From Aeriscardovia sp. (GTDB lineage Bacteria > Actinomycetota > Actinomycetes > Actinomycetales > Bifidobacteriaceae), in NCBI GenBank assembly GCA_017632945.1, contig JAGBQH010000002.1:1-57457 (forward strand): a stretch of 57,457 bases of DNA, written 5' to 3'. The number at the start of each line of letters is the position of its first letter. Position 1 is the first letter of the stretch. The notes beneath the pieces were generated by a model. The model ran no database searches. It saw only the letters and a list, made by a program, of their open reading frames with translations, and had not been told where the DNA came from. Shown piece by piece: positions 8,508 to 16,416 of the stretch. The translations under genes were made by a program, and so were the position numbers.

Positions 8508-9019
8508 TCTTGATTTTCGATCTTGGCTACTTTGCCTTCCCCATCCTCATTCTCATTATTAGAGGATTCGGATTCATTCATAAGGTCAATATTTTCGACT
8601 TTTACGCCTTCTTCAGCGCCATTGGCTTCTACGTGCTCTACGCTCTTTTCCTGGGCCTGTGGAGCGGGTTCAGACTTTTTTGCAAGGAAGGAACCCTTCT
8701 TTTTTTCCTCTGCCTCGGCTTTGGCTTCCTCCCTGTCTTCTCCTGCATAGGCCGGAATTACCGGAGGCTTTACGATGGCCTGAATCCTCCAGCGGGATAA
8801 AGATCCCTCTGAATCTATCACCACCTGATCGTGCCTGATATCTATTTCCCTTATCTTCCCCAGAAGGCCGGATACCGTGGCTACGGGGTCTCCCGGCCTA
8901 AGGCTTTTAAGCCATTCCTCCTGGGTGGTGCGCGTCTTTTTGGAACGGCGCATGGAAAAGATGGCAAATACGATGATGATGATTATCATGGCGATAATAA
9001 GCAGGTAATTGTCGCGCAT
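8504..9019 (-). CDS. yajC: Preprotein translocase accessory subunit YajC
   Basis: 171 aa. One N-terminal membrane helix (LLIIAMIIIIIVFAIFSM) is followed by the YajC cytoplasmic fold (PGDPVATVSGLLGKIREIDI), then a long acidic, low-complexity Glu/Lys/Ala/Asn tail from about residue 95 that the core family lacks. YajC associates with SecDF-YidC at the Sec translocon. Here secD and secF are absent from the usual position: the next gene is apt, overlapping by 4 nt. The gap to ruvB is 110 nt. Confidence 0.88.
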   Translation of the reverse strand: MRDNYLLIIAMIIIIIVFAIFSMRRSKKTRTTQEEWLKSLRPGDPVATVSGLLGKIREIDIRHDQVVIDSEGSLSRWRIQAIVKPPVIPAYAGEDREEAKAEAEEKKKGSFLAKKSEPAPQAQEKSVEHVEANGAEEGVKVENIDLMNESESSNNENEDGEGKVAKIENQD

Positions 9020-9129
9020 GCTATTTCCTTTTCTTCTCTCGAACTAAATCCTAGATGAGCAGTTGCTCCCGTGGTAGGAGGATTTTAATCTCACTTTCTT
9101 ATGATAATACTCATAACAGGCGTTAACTC

Positions 9130-10143
9130 TCAACTTAAGTGGAAAAGGTCGCCCCGGTCCAAAGAGAGATGCTTCCTTCCTTTTGGGGTTATTACCCTGC
9201 CTTTCCGAGTTCGAGCCATAAATCCTTCGCGGATAAGATAGGGCTCGGCTACCGATTCTATGGTTTCGGCGTTCTCCCCCAAAACCGCTGCCAAATTTTT
9301 AAGCCCCACCGGACCCCCTTTAAATTGGAGTTCCAAGGCGGAAAGGAGGGCGATGTCCAACCTGTCGAGGCCTGAGGGATCTACCTGGTAGATATTTAAA
9401 GCCTCTTTCACATCCTCTTCGCCCGCTACCTTTATATTTTCTACCGTCACCCAGTCTCCCACCCTTTTAAGGAGGCGGTTGGCAATTCTGGGAGTTCCCC
9501 GGCTTCTTCTTGCCAGCTCCATGCACGCGCTTTCGGTTATAGAAATAGACAAAATTCCTGCAGACCTCTTTATAAGCTGCGCCAATTCCTCAGGCTTGTA
9601 GTAGTCAAGCCTCAAAGAAAGGCCAAAACGCGTCATGAGAGGGCTGGGCAGCATTCCTTCCCTGGTAGTGGCCCCTATGACGGTAAAGTGGGGGAGGGCA
9701 AGGGGAATGGAGGTGGCTCCGGGCCCCTTTCCCACCATCACATCCACCCTGAAATCCTCCATAGCAATATAAAGCATCTCTTCTGCAACTTTTGGAAGGC
9801 GGTGAATTTCGTCTATAAAGAGGATTTCCCCCTCCTCAAGCGAAGAAAGGATGGATGCTAAGTCGCCGGGATGCTGGACGGCGGGGCCGCTGGTGATTCT
9901 CATGGGCACCTGCATCTCTTCTGAAGCTATGAAGGCCATCGTGGTCTTTCCAAGGCCGGGAGGCCCGGAAAGCAGGATATGGTCGGCTGTCTTTCCCCTC
10001 TTTTTGGCCGCATTCAGGAAAAGTTGCATTTGCTTTTTTATTTCGCTTTGGCCCACAAAGCTTTCAAGGGTACGGGGCCGCAGTTTTTCGTCGCTTAATT
10101 CCGACCCCGCCGCCGAAATAGGAGAAAATTTATCATCAGGCAT
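9130..10143 (-). CDS. ruvB: Holliday junction branch migration ATPase RuvB
   Basis: 337 aa, full length. Walker [10 protein letters not shown], Walker [10 protein letters not shown], sensor region [18 protein letters not shown], and a C-terminal winged helix ending in TPKGRKHL. It forms the hexameric motor that drives branch migration with RuvA. It overlaps ruvA by 8 nt within the ruvC-ruvA-ruvB run, which indicates co-transcription. Confidence 0.97.
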   Translation of the reverse strand: MPDDKFSPISAAGSELSDEKLRPRTLESFVGQSEIKKQMQLFLNAAKKRGKTADHILLSGPPGLGKTTMAFIASEEMQVPMRITSGPAVQHPGDLASILSSLEEGEILFIDEIHRLPKVAEEMLYIAMEDFRVDVMVGKGPGATSIPLALPHFTVIGATTREGMLPSPLMTRFGLSLRLDYYKPEELAQLIKRSAGILSISITESACMELARRSRGTPRIANRLLKRVGDWVTVENIKVAGEEDVKEALNIYQVDPSGLDRLDIALLSALELQFKGGPVGLKNLAAVLGENAETIESVAEPYLIREGFMARTRKGRVITPKGRKHLSLDRGDLFHLS

Positions 10144-10705
10144 GTCTATCCAAAATTTGTAAACAGGCTTTCAAAAGCGTAGAACTATCGGCTGAAGGGA
10201 AAGCTTCCTTGGCTGAACGGTAAGCGGCCTGGGCCTGGAAATTTTTCCATCCCAAAGACTGAAGAGCCTCCAAAACCCCATCGTCTTTGCTTCCCTCTTC
10301 CCCCAAAAAGCCGAGATCTGCATCCTGAAGAGAGGAAATAAGCCGGGAAGCGGCCTTGGGGCCGATGCCGGGAACCTTGAGGAGAAGGGAAGAATCCTTG
10401 TTTTCTACCGCTTCAGCCAAATTCGACATTTCCATATTTGAAAGAATTGAAAGAGCGGCCTTGGGGCCGATGCCGGGAACCTTGAGGAGAAGGGAAAAGA
10501 CCTCCTTTTCTGCAGAACTTAAAAATCCGTAGAGCTTGGGGCCTTCCTGGGAAAGGCGCAGGCAGACCTCTATCCTTTTCTTTTCCCCAATTTCCAGTTC
10601 TTCCATGTCTCTTTCCGGCATGCTTATTTCAAAGCCGATCCCAAAGCACTCGAGGACTAAAAAATCTGAAGTTGAAACCACCTGGCCCTCTAGAAAGGAA
10701 AGCAT
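10136..10705 (-). CDS. ruvA: Holliday junction-binding protein RuvA
   Basis: 189 aa. An N-terminal OB-fold ([20 protein letters not shown]) is followed by two helix-hairpin-helix motifs and a C-terminal helical domain III that contacts RuvB. The two HhH motifs carry the identical peptide [14 protein letters not shown]; in most RuvA proteins the two differ, with GVG and GIG forms. The underlying DNA is an exact 42-nt repeat. Its ATG shares one base with the ruvC stop (TAATG). The fold seems intact, so I expect function. Confidence 0.94.
   Translation of the reverse strand: MLSFLEGQVVSTSDFLVLECFGIGFEISMPERDMEELEIGEKKRIEVCLRLSQEGPKLYGFLSSAEKEVFSLLLKVPGIGPKAALSILSNMEMSNLAEAVENKDSSLLLKVPGIGPKAASRLISSLQDADLGFLGEEGSKDDGVLEALQSLGWKNFQAQAAYRSAKEAFPSADSSTLLKACLQILDRHA
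10350..10496. repeat. Exact 42-nt direct repeat inside ruvA (copies 10350-10391 and 10455-10496)
   Basis: The two copies are identical over 42 nt and lie 105 nt apart start to start, which is 35 codons, so they are in the same frame. Each encodes the hairpin of one HhH motif. The flanks diverge at once. The pattern fits gene conversion or recombination between the two motifs; convergent codon use over 42 nt is very unlikely. Confidence 0.9.
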
Positions 10706-11289
10706 TACATTCCCCTCCCGCGCATTTTGTTTTTAGCCGCCTTAAACTTCTCGCTGGCCTCTATCCACTTTTTCTGAGCTTCGCTTTTGCCCGTATCCAT
10801 AATTGAAAACACGGAGGAATCTTCGGGGTGAAGAATATGGCAGATAGCCTGAGCCAGAGCATCGGCCCCGTCAAAGGGGGTGGGCAGGGTAGGAAGGGAA
10901 AGAAAACGGGCTACCATCCTTTGAATCTGCTCCTTTTTGGCCATTCCGTTTCCGGTGACGGCCAGCTTCACTTCGGTGGGGGTATGCATGGCAGTAGGAA
11001 GCGAATACTGCGCCGCTACAAGCATGGCAAGACCCGCCACCTGGGCGGTGCCCAAAACGGTATTGGTATTTTTCTGAGCGAAAACTTTTTCTATGGAAAC
11101 TATATCGGGCTTAAAACCGGAAATCTGCTTCCTAAGTCCCTCATAGAGGCTTAAAAGCCTCTCTTCCTGTTTTTGCGAGGGTGAAGTGGACAAAACCTGC
11201 ATGTCCACAAAGCGCATCTTGAGCCCCTGGGCCTCTACTACTCCAATTCCGCAGCGGGTCAAACCGGGATCTATGCCCAAGACGAGCAA
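10705..11289 (-). CDS. ruvC: Holliday junction endonuclease RuvC
   Basis: 194 aa. The acidic metal-binding residues are visible in LGIDPGLTRCGIGV (first Asp), VSIEKVFAQKNTNT (Glu) and PFDGADALAQAICH (paired Asp). RuvC nicks Holliday junctions symmetrically after RuvAB branch migration. It lies directly downstream of yebC (2 nt gap) and upstream of ruvA (1 nt overlap), the canonical actinobacterial order yebC-ruvC-ruvA-ruvB. Confidence 0.96.
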   Translation of the reverse strand: MLVLGIDPGLTRCGIGVVEAQGLKMRFVDMQVLSTSPSQKQEERLLSLYEGLRKQISGFKPDIVSIEKVFAQKNTNTVLGTAQVAGLAMLVAAQYSLPTAMHTPTEVKLAVTGNGMAKKEQIQRMVARFLSLPTLPTPFDGADALAQAICHILHPEDSSVFSIMDTGKSEAQKKWIEASEKFKAAKNKMRGRGM

Positions 11290-11291
11290 GC

Positions 11292-12050
11292 TTATTCTTC
11301 GTCTTCCAAAAGCTGCAAGACTTCGGGGCTGGCGGTCCAGTTGGAGTAGATATTCTGCACGTCATCAAGATCGTCTAGCGCATCTATGAGCTTTATAACT
11401 TTCTTGGCAGTATCAAAATCAAGATCCACCTTAACTGACGGCACCAGAGCGGTTTCGGCCGATTCATAGTCGAAGCCTGCAGCTTGAAGGGCCTTTCTTA
11501 CTGTAATGAGGTCGGCAGGAGAAGTGGTGACAGTGTATATGTCCCCGTCGTCTTCCACATTTTCTGCCCCCGCTTCAGCCGCGACAGAAAACAGCTCGTC
11601 ATAGTTTACATTCTCAGAAGGAACCTCAATTTCTCCCTTCCTGGCAAAGTTAAATGCCACGGAGCCGGAAGAGGCAAGAGACCCTCCGTTCTTTCCAAGA
11701 GTGCTTCTAACTTCCGCTGCGGCTCTGTTGTGGTTGTCGGTGAGGCACTCGATAATGAGGCCTACCCCTCCCGGAGCATAGCCTTCATAAGTTATGGTCT
11801 CATAGTTTACTCCGCCGCCTTCGGCACCGCTGCCTCTCTTTACTGCCCTCTTTATGTTGTCGGCAGGAACAGAATTCTTCTTTGCCTTATAAATCGCATC
11901 ATAAAGAGTGGGGTTGCCGTCAGGATCTGGGCCGCCCTGTTTGGCTGCAATCTCGATGTTTTTAATAAGCTTTGCAAAGAGCTTTCCCCTCTTTGCGTCT
12001 ATTGCGGCCTTCTTGTGCTTGGTGGTCGCCCATTTTGAATGCCCGGACAT
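11292..12050 (-). CDS. yebC: YebC/PmpR family protein (TACO1 family)
   Basis: 252 aa, full length, opening with the family signature [37 protein letters not shown] and the acidic C-terminal region are also typical. Members have been described as DNA-binding regulators and more recently as factors that relieve ribosome stalling at proline-rich stretches; which applies here is unknown. It sits between thrS (18 nt gap) and ruvC in the same operon. Confidence 0.95.
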   Translation of the reverse strand: MSGHSKWATTKHKKAAIDAKRGKLFAKLIKNIEIAAKQGGPDPDGNPTLYDAIYKAKKNSVPADNIKRAVKRGSGAEGGGVNYETITYEGYAPGGVGLIIECLTDNHNRAAAEVRSTLGKNGGSLASSGSVAFNFARKGEIEVPSENVNYDELFSVAAEAGAENVEDDGDIYTVTTSPADLITVRKALQAAGFDYESAETALVPSVKVDLDFDTAKKVIKLIDALDDLDDVQNIYSNWTASPEVLQLLEDEE

Positions 12051-12068
12051 ATTTCCCTCCTATCGCTA

Positions 12069-14063
12069 TTACATGTACGATTTTAGATCCTCTGCCGTAT
12101 TAACTTGAATCTTCTCCCTGCAGGCTCTCTCTATGAGATCGCAAACCTTCTCTTTAGGAATGGAATTTAGCTGCGATCCGTCCCTAAACCTGAAGCTGAC
12201 CGTTTTAGCCTCTTCATCCTTAGGACCGGCAATGAGAACGAAGGGCGCCTTAGTCTGCACCGAATTTCTTATCTTCTTTCCAAATCTGTCAGAAGAAAAG
12301 TCCTTTTCCACCCTTATTTCAGAAGAGGAGAGCTCTTTACCAATGGAAGAGAGGTAGTCTTCGCTTTGATCAGTCACAGGAATAAGCAGGACCTGGGTGG
12401 GGGCCAGCCATGCGGGAAGCGCTCCTGCGTAGTGCTCTAGAAGGATGGCAAAGAAGCGCTCTATAGAGCCAAATAGCGCCCTGTGAATCATCACCGGCTC
12501 CTTGTGCTCACCTTCCTTGCTGACATACTCCAAGCCAAAAAGCCTGGGCTCGTTAAAGTCGAGTTGCAGGGTGGAAAGCTGCCAGAACCTGCCCAAAGCA
12601 TCTTTTATCTCCACGGAAATCTTTGGACCGTAGAATGCCGCGCCTTCTTCGTCCAGCTTTAGCGAAAGCCCGGACGCCTTTCCTACCCTGCGGAGCGTAT
12701 CTTCGGCTTTCTGCCAGATTTCATCCGAGCCTACGTACTTATTCGGATTTTTGGTGGAAAGCTCCAGGTAGAAGTCCTTAAGTCCAAAGTCCCTAAGAAC
12801 GGTAAGGATGAAGTTTAAAGTATTTGAAAGCTCTTCTTCCATCTGCTCGGGAGTGCAGTAAATATGGCTGTCGTCTTGCGTAAATCCGCGCATTCTGGTC
12901 AGCCCCTGCACTTCTCCCGACTTTTCATAGCGGTAAACCGTCCCGAATTCAAACAGCCTGAGCGGCAGCTCTTTATAAGACCTTTGTCTAGACATGTATA
13001 TGAGGTTGTGCATGGGGCAATTCATGGGCTTTAAGTAATAGTTTTGAGCCTGCCTTATAACTTCCCCTTCAGAGTTTTTCAGCTCGTCTAAGTGCATGGG
13101 GGGATACATGGAATCGGAATACCAGTTAAGGTGCCCCGAAGTTTTGTAAAGATCCTCTTTTGTGACATGGGGAGTTTGGACGAAGGAGTACCCGTTTTTA
13201 AGGTGCATCCTCTTTGAATAGTCCTTCATCGTTTCAATTACGGCCGCGCCTTTGGGATGAAAGACTGCAAGGCCCGCTCCAAGTTCGGTGGGGAAGGAAA
13301 AGAGGTCCATGGCCTCGCCTATCTTCCTGTGATCCCTCTTCGCTATCTCTTCTCTTCTCTTTATATAGGCGTCGAGATCATCCTTTGTAAACCATGCCGT
13401 TCCGTAGATTCTCTGCATGGAGGGATTGTTTTCATTTCCCTTCCAATAGGCCGAAGCCGTGCGTAGGAGCTTTACGGCCCCAATTTTCCCAGTATCCTGC
13501 ATATGGGGCCCGCGGCAAAGATCTTGCCATACCGTTTTTCCGCTCTTATCCACGTTGTCGTACATGGTCAGAGTCTGCCCCTCTTTATCTTTTATCAGCT
13601 CGAGCTTGTAGGGCTGGGAGGCCTCTTCTCTAAGGGCCTCTTCAAAGCCCACTTCCCTTCTTACAAACTTTTGTTTTTGGGCTATTATCTCCCTCATTTT
13701 CTTTTCGATCTTTTCCAGATCTTCGGGAGTGAACGGGGTTTTGACGTCAAAGTCGTAGTAAAAGCCGTCCTCTATGACGGGCCCCACTCCAAGCTTGGCC
13801 TCAGGGTAGAGGTCAGTTACGGCCTGGGCCATCACGTGCGTTGCCGAATGGCGCATGATGTCCAAGGCTTCTTGGGATCCTGGAAGAATATCTTCAACCT
13901 CGTCTCCGTCCTTAAGAAGTGTGGACCAGTCTTTTATTTCCCCATTGATTTTTGCTGCCGCGCATCCGCTTTGCCCATTAACAACGTCCCTGGCAGACAG
14001 GGGAAGATCTACAAGCTTTTCCGATCCGTTGACTTTAATTTTTGCTTGTCCTGATTGAGACAT
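12069..14063 (-). CDS. thrS: Threonyl-tRNA synthetase
   Basis: 664 aa. N-terminal TGS domain, then the editing domain with [11 protein letters not shown], then the class II catalytic core (NCPMHN zinc ligand, [20 protein letters not shown] motif 2, [13 protein letters not shown] motif 3) and the anticodon-binding domain. It charges tRNA-Thr and edits Ser-tRNA-Thr. It heads the minus-strand run thrS-yebC-ruvCAB, with four tRNA genes upstream on the same strand. Confidence 0.97.
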   Translation of the reverse strand: MSQSGQAKIKVNGSEKLVDLPLSARDVVNGQSGCAAAKINGEIKDWSTLLKDGDEVEDILPGSQEALDIMRHSATHVMAQAVTDLYPEAKLGVGPVIEDGFYYDFDVKTPFTPEDLEKIEKKMREIIAQKQKFVRREVGFEEALREEASQPYKLELIKDKEGQTLTMYDNVDKSGKTVWQDLCRGPHMQDTGKIGAVKLLRTASAYWKGNENNPSMQRIYGTAWFTKDDLDAYIKRREEIAKRDHRKIGEAMDLFSFPTELGAGLAVFHPKGAAVIETMKDYSKRMHLKNGYSFVQTPHVTKEDLYKTSGHLNWYSDSMYPPMHLDELKNSEGEVIRQAQNYYLKPMNCPMHNLIYMSRQRSYKELPLRLFEFGTVYRYEKSGEVQGLTRMRGFTQDDSHIYCTPEQMEEELSNTLNFILTVLRDFGLKDFYLELSTKNPNKYVGSDEIWQKAEDTLRRVGKASGLSLKLDEEGAAFYGPKISVEIKDALGRFWQLSTLQLDFNEPRLFGLEYVSKEGEHKEPVMIHRALFGSIERFFAILLEHYAGALPAWLAPTQVLLIPVTDQSEDYLSSIGKELSSSEIRVEKDFSSDRFGKKIRNSVQTKAPFVLIAGPKDEEAKTVSFRFRDGSQLNSIPKEKVCDLIERACREKIQVNTAEDLKSYM

Positions 14064-14119
14064 AATGAAAACATACCCCGCATAGAAGGAAGGCGTAAGC
14101 CTTGTGAAGATATGAAAAG

Positions 14120-14191
14120 TGGGCGATACAGGAATCGGACCTGTGACCCCTTCGGTGTGAACGAAGTGCGCTACCGCTGCGCTAATCGCCC
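14120..14191 (-). tRNA. tRNA-Val (CAC)
   Basis: Full cloverleaf on the minus strand: acceptor GGGCGAT pairing with ATCGCCC, D-arm GCGCAGCGGTAGCGC, anticodon stem-loop CTTCG TTCACAC CGAAG (anticodon CAC) and T-arm CAGGTCCGATTCCTG. The discriminator is A; CCA is not encoded. It differs from the neighbouring tRNA-Val by four bases, all in the anticodon arm. Confidence 0.95.
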
Positions 14192-14198
14192 TAAAAAG

Positions 14199-14270
14199 TG
14201 GGCGATACAGGAATCGGACCTGTGACCCCTTCCGTGTCAGGGAAGTGCGCTACCGCTGCGCTAATCGCCC
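14199..14270 (-). tRNA. tRNA-Val (GAC)
   Basis: Same body as the CAC copy 7 nt away. The anticodon stem-loop is CTTCC CTGACAC GGAAG, anticodon GAC. A compensatory flip of stem pair 31-39, a U32C change and a C34G change are the only differences. CCA is not encoded. Confidence 0.95.
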
Positions 14271-14285
14271 AAGGTGGTGGATGAG

Positions 14286-14356
14286 AGGTGGGTATGAGAG
14301 TCGAACTCATTTAAACGGTTTTGCAGACCGGTACCTAACCGTCTGGTTCACCCACC
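14286..14356 (-). tRNA. tRNA-Cys (GCA)
   Basis: Acceptor GGTGGGT pairing with ACCCACC, discriminator U as expected for tRNA-Cys, anticodon loop CTGCAAA with GCA, T-arm around GAGTTCGACTC. It lies in a four-tRNA minus-strand cluster. Confidence 0.95.
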
Positions 14357-14375
14357 GTGGTTTTAAAAAAACCAG

Positions 14376-14448
14376 AGCGGACAACGGGACTCGAACCCGC
14401 GCTCTCGACCTTGGCAAGGTCGCGCTTTACCAACTAAGCTATGTCCGC
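14376..14448 (-). tRNA. tRNA-Gly (GCC)
   Basis: Acceptor GCGGACA pairing with TGTCCGC, anticodon stem-loop CGACC TTGCCAA GGTCG with GCC, discriminator U. It is the promoter-proximal gene of the Gly-Cys-Val-Val cluster. Confidence 0.95.
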
Positions 14449-14470
14449 AAGCGCTTAACACGCATTTTTT

Positions 14471-14499
14471 ATTTTACCCAATGCAATTTTATAAAGCAA
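14471..14499 (-). promoter_or_regulatory. Predicted sigma-70-type promoter of the Gly-Cys-Val-Val tRNA cluster
   Basis: On the minus strand, TTGCTT (14499-14494) and TAAAAT (14476-14471) are separated by 17 nt, the optimal spacing. The tRNA-Gly 5' end is 23 nt downstream of the -10 box. Confidence 0.55.
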
Positions 14500-14512
14500 T
14501 ACAAGGCCCAGA

Positions 14513-14540
14513 TTGAAAATTTTAAGGCTTGTGGTATTTT
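14513..14540 (+). promoter_or_regulatory. Predicted promoter of tRNA-Pro (CGG)
   Basis: TTGAAA (14513-14518) and TATTTT (14535-14540) are separated by 16 nt. The -10 box ends 9 nt before the tRNA-Pro 5' end. Confidence 0.45.
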
Positions 14541-14548
14541 TTAATAAG

Positions 14549-14622
14549 CGGGCTGTAGCGCAGCTTGGTAGCGCACCTCGTTCGGGACGAGGGGGTCACA
14601 GGTTCAAATCCTGCCAGCCCGA
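14549..14622 (+). tRNA. tRNA-Pro (CGG)
   Basis: Acceptor CGGGCTG pairing with CAGCCCG, anticodon stem-loop CTCG TTCGGGA CGAG with CGG, T-arm CAGGTTCAAATCCTG, discriminator A. Its last 19 nt are antisense to the 3' end of the 82-aa gene at 14604-14852. Confidence 0.95.
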
Positions 14623-14852
14623 CCCTTTTTCCCGGTTTTCCGTTTTCTTTTAGACAATTCTTCATTTCTGCGTTGGTATTGCTTCGGATCATGGCTGGTC
14701 AGATGCCATTTGCCGCACCATCTGCATTGGTATACAAAGAGCGACACTCCCCTTTCAAAGTAGGTATCTTTAACTTCTTCTTCCGCCTGCGACCTGGAGG
14801 CATACATTATCTTGTTGGAGATTGAGCAGCGTTTGGGTTCAAAGAAATACAC
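14604..14852 (-). CDS. Small Cys-rich protein, putative zinc ribbon
   Basis: 82 aa from a GTG start. Cys9, and Cys43 and Cys46 in YQCRWCGKWHLTSH with nearby His residues, could bind zinc; the last 20 residues are very basic (KRKRKTGKKGRAGR). I do not recognise a named family, but small proteins with a C-x2-C-G-x-WHLTS core recur in bacteria and phages. The basic tail suggests nucleic-acid binding, which is inference. The stop lies inside the oppositely oriented tRNA-Pro gene. No strong ribosome-binding site is visible. Confidence 0.6.
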   Translation of the reverse strand: MYFFEPKRCSISNKIMYASRSQAEEEVKDTYFERGVSLFVYQCRWCGKWHLTSHDPKQYQRRNEELSKRKRKTGKKGRAGRI

Positions 14853-14903
14853 TTACATCAATATAAACCTAAAAGGCACGGCCTATTGAGCTAGGAGGAC
14901 AAA

Positions 14904-15692
14904 TTGATAGAAATCACCGAGGAAGATATGGATTTGAAGAAGATTGCCGAAAGCGGGCAAACCTTCAGAGCAAAAATGGTAAGCGAAGGAGTCTACCGGT
15001 TTATATATAAATCCTGCGCCCTTTTCATAACAAAAAAAGCCCCCCGCACTTTTGAAGTCTCCTGCTCTGCAAAAGAGTGGGAAAAAATATGGATACCCTA
15101 TTTCGATCTTGACAACAGCTATGAGCTGGATCCAAAAGACTTTGAAAACCCCTATCTTAAAAAGGCGATAGAGGCCGGCAAAGGAATAAGGATTTTGCGC
15201 CAAGACCCATGGGAATGCCTGATAAGCTTCATAATTTCGCAGAGAAAAAATATCCCGGCCATAAGTTCGTGCGTGGAAAAAATGAGCGAGGAACGGGGAA
15301 GAGAAATAAAAACTCCGCGCGGAACGCTCAAAGCTTTCCCGGATCCTGCATCCCTTCTCTCCGATCTCTCTTCCTTCAAACTGGGCTACCGCCAGGATTA
15401 CGTAAGGGGAGCTGCAAAGAAAGTGGCAGATGGGGAACTTAACTTGGCCGAGCTTGCAAGCCTTCCTGACACAGAACTTAAGTTGGAGCTTAAAAAGATA
15501 AAGGGGGTGGGGGAAAAGATAGCTAACTGCGTGCTGCTTTTCGGCTATCACAGAATGTCTTGCGCGCCGGTGGATGTTTGGATCGAAAAAATCATAAACG
15601 AATGGTTTAAGGGCGAGAACCCATTTCCCAAGATGGGTGAAAAAGCCGGGATTTTACAACAGTACCTTTATTTTTATGCCCGCTCTATCTAG
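14904..15692 (+). CDS. Ogg-type DNA glycosylase (8-oxoguanine / AlkA-like HhH-GPD)
   Basis: 262 aa. The N-terminal motif ESGQTFR, ISFIISQRKNIP, the helix-hairpin-helix KKIKGVGEKIANCVLLFG and the catalytic Asp in PVDVWIEKI match the OGG1/AlkA HhH-GPD family, which removes oxidised or alkylated bases. A nearby Lys cluster (ELKLELKK) could supply the bifunctional lyase Lys, but I cannot fix which residue. The start is TTG at 14904: AGGAGG lies 6 nt upstream and no better start exists. It converges on gatD with an 8-nt overlap. Confidence 0.82.
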   Translation: MIEITEEDMDLKKIAESGQTFRAKMVSEGVYRFIYKSCALFITKKAPRTFEVSCSAKEWEKIWIPYFDLDNSYELDPKDFENPYLKKAIEAGKGIRILRQDPWECLISFIISQRKNIPAISSCVEKMSEERGREIKTPRGTLKAFPDPASLLSDLSSFKLGYRQDYVRGAAKKVADGELNLAELASLPDTELKLELKKIKGVGEKIANCVLLFGYHRMSCAPVDVWIEKIINEWFKGENPFPKMGEKAGILQQYLYFYARSI

Positions 15693-16416
15693 GCCTCCTG
15701 CTGGCAACCTCGTTTCCCTTGGCCGCTAATTCGTCAATGCGGCGCAAAACCGGAGAGGGAGGGAGCTCTTCCTCCCCGTATCTTTCCAGCTGCGCCTTGC
15801 AGATTAGAAAGTCTGCAAGTTTGGGGTTTTTGGAAAGTACTGGGCCGTGAAGGTAAGTGCCTATGGTGTTATTTACGATAACCCCGTCTACCCCGTCTTT
15901 TGAATTGTTGCCCCCTCCAGAAGTGACTTTGCCAAGAGGCGTGAGGGGGGAAGAAAAATAGGTTTGACCCGAATGGTTTTCAAAGCCCACCAGTCTTCCA
16001 AACAGATCCGACTCCTCCACCAAATTTCCTATTAGCCTGTCGGAAGTGGCCTCGGTGTAGACGTCAAAAACAGAAATGCCTGGAATCTTTTTTCCAGAAT
16101 TGGTAAGAAAGTACTTTCCAAACAGTTGGTACATTCCGCATATCATCAGCATGGGAACGCCCTGGGTTGAGAGCTGCCTAAGTTTTTCTCCCCTCATCTG
16201 CAGATCGTCAAATATATTCTTTTGACCCGAATCCTGTCCGCCCCCGCCCAAAATCATGTCAACGTGATCGGGAAAGCTGTCGCCTGGATTGTAAAAGTGG
16301 ACCACAGGCTCAAAACCGTAAAAGGAGAGCCTTTTGGAGACTATAAGGACGTTGCCCATATCCCCGTAAAAGCTCATGTCGTTAGTGTAAAGGGAAAGGA
16401 CATCAATCTGCCGCAT
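15685..16416 (-). CDS. gatD: GatD, glutaminase subunit of lipid II isoglutaminyl synthase
   Basis: 243 aa class I glutamine amidotransferase. The nucleophile Cys lies in LMICGMYQLFGKYF, after GGGGQDSGQKNIFDD. It hydrolyses glutamine and passes ammonia to MurT, which amidates the D-Glu of the peptidoglycan stem peptide. It overlaps murT by 14 nt, as expected for a complex whose subunits are made together. Confidence 0.92.
   Translation of the reverse strand: MRQIDVLSLYTNDMSFYGDMGNVLIVSKRLSFYGFEPVVHFYNPGDSFPDHVDMILGGGGQDSGQKNIFDDLQMRGEKLRQLSTQGVPMLMICGMYQLFGKYFLTNSGKKIPGISVFDVYTEATSDRLIGNLVEESDLFGRLVGFENHSGQTYFSSPLTPLGKVTSGGGNNSKDGVDGVIVNNTIGTYLHGPVLSKNPKLADFLICKAQLERYGEEELPPSPVLRRIDELAAKGNEVASRRPR

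Noticed and set aside
11484..12038. 184-aa plus-strand ORF inside yebC
   Set aside because: It is antisense to a well-conserved gene and is explained by codon bias of the opposite strand.
14121..14270. The duplicated 70-nt unit as a mobile-element direct repeat
   Set aside because: Both copies fold as complete Val tRNAs with different anticodons, so they are tandem tRNA genes.
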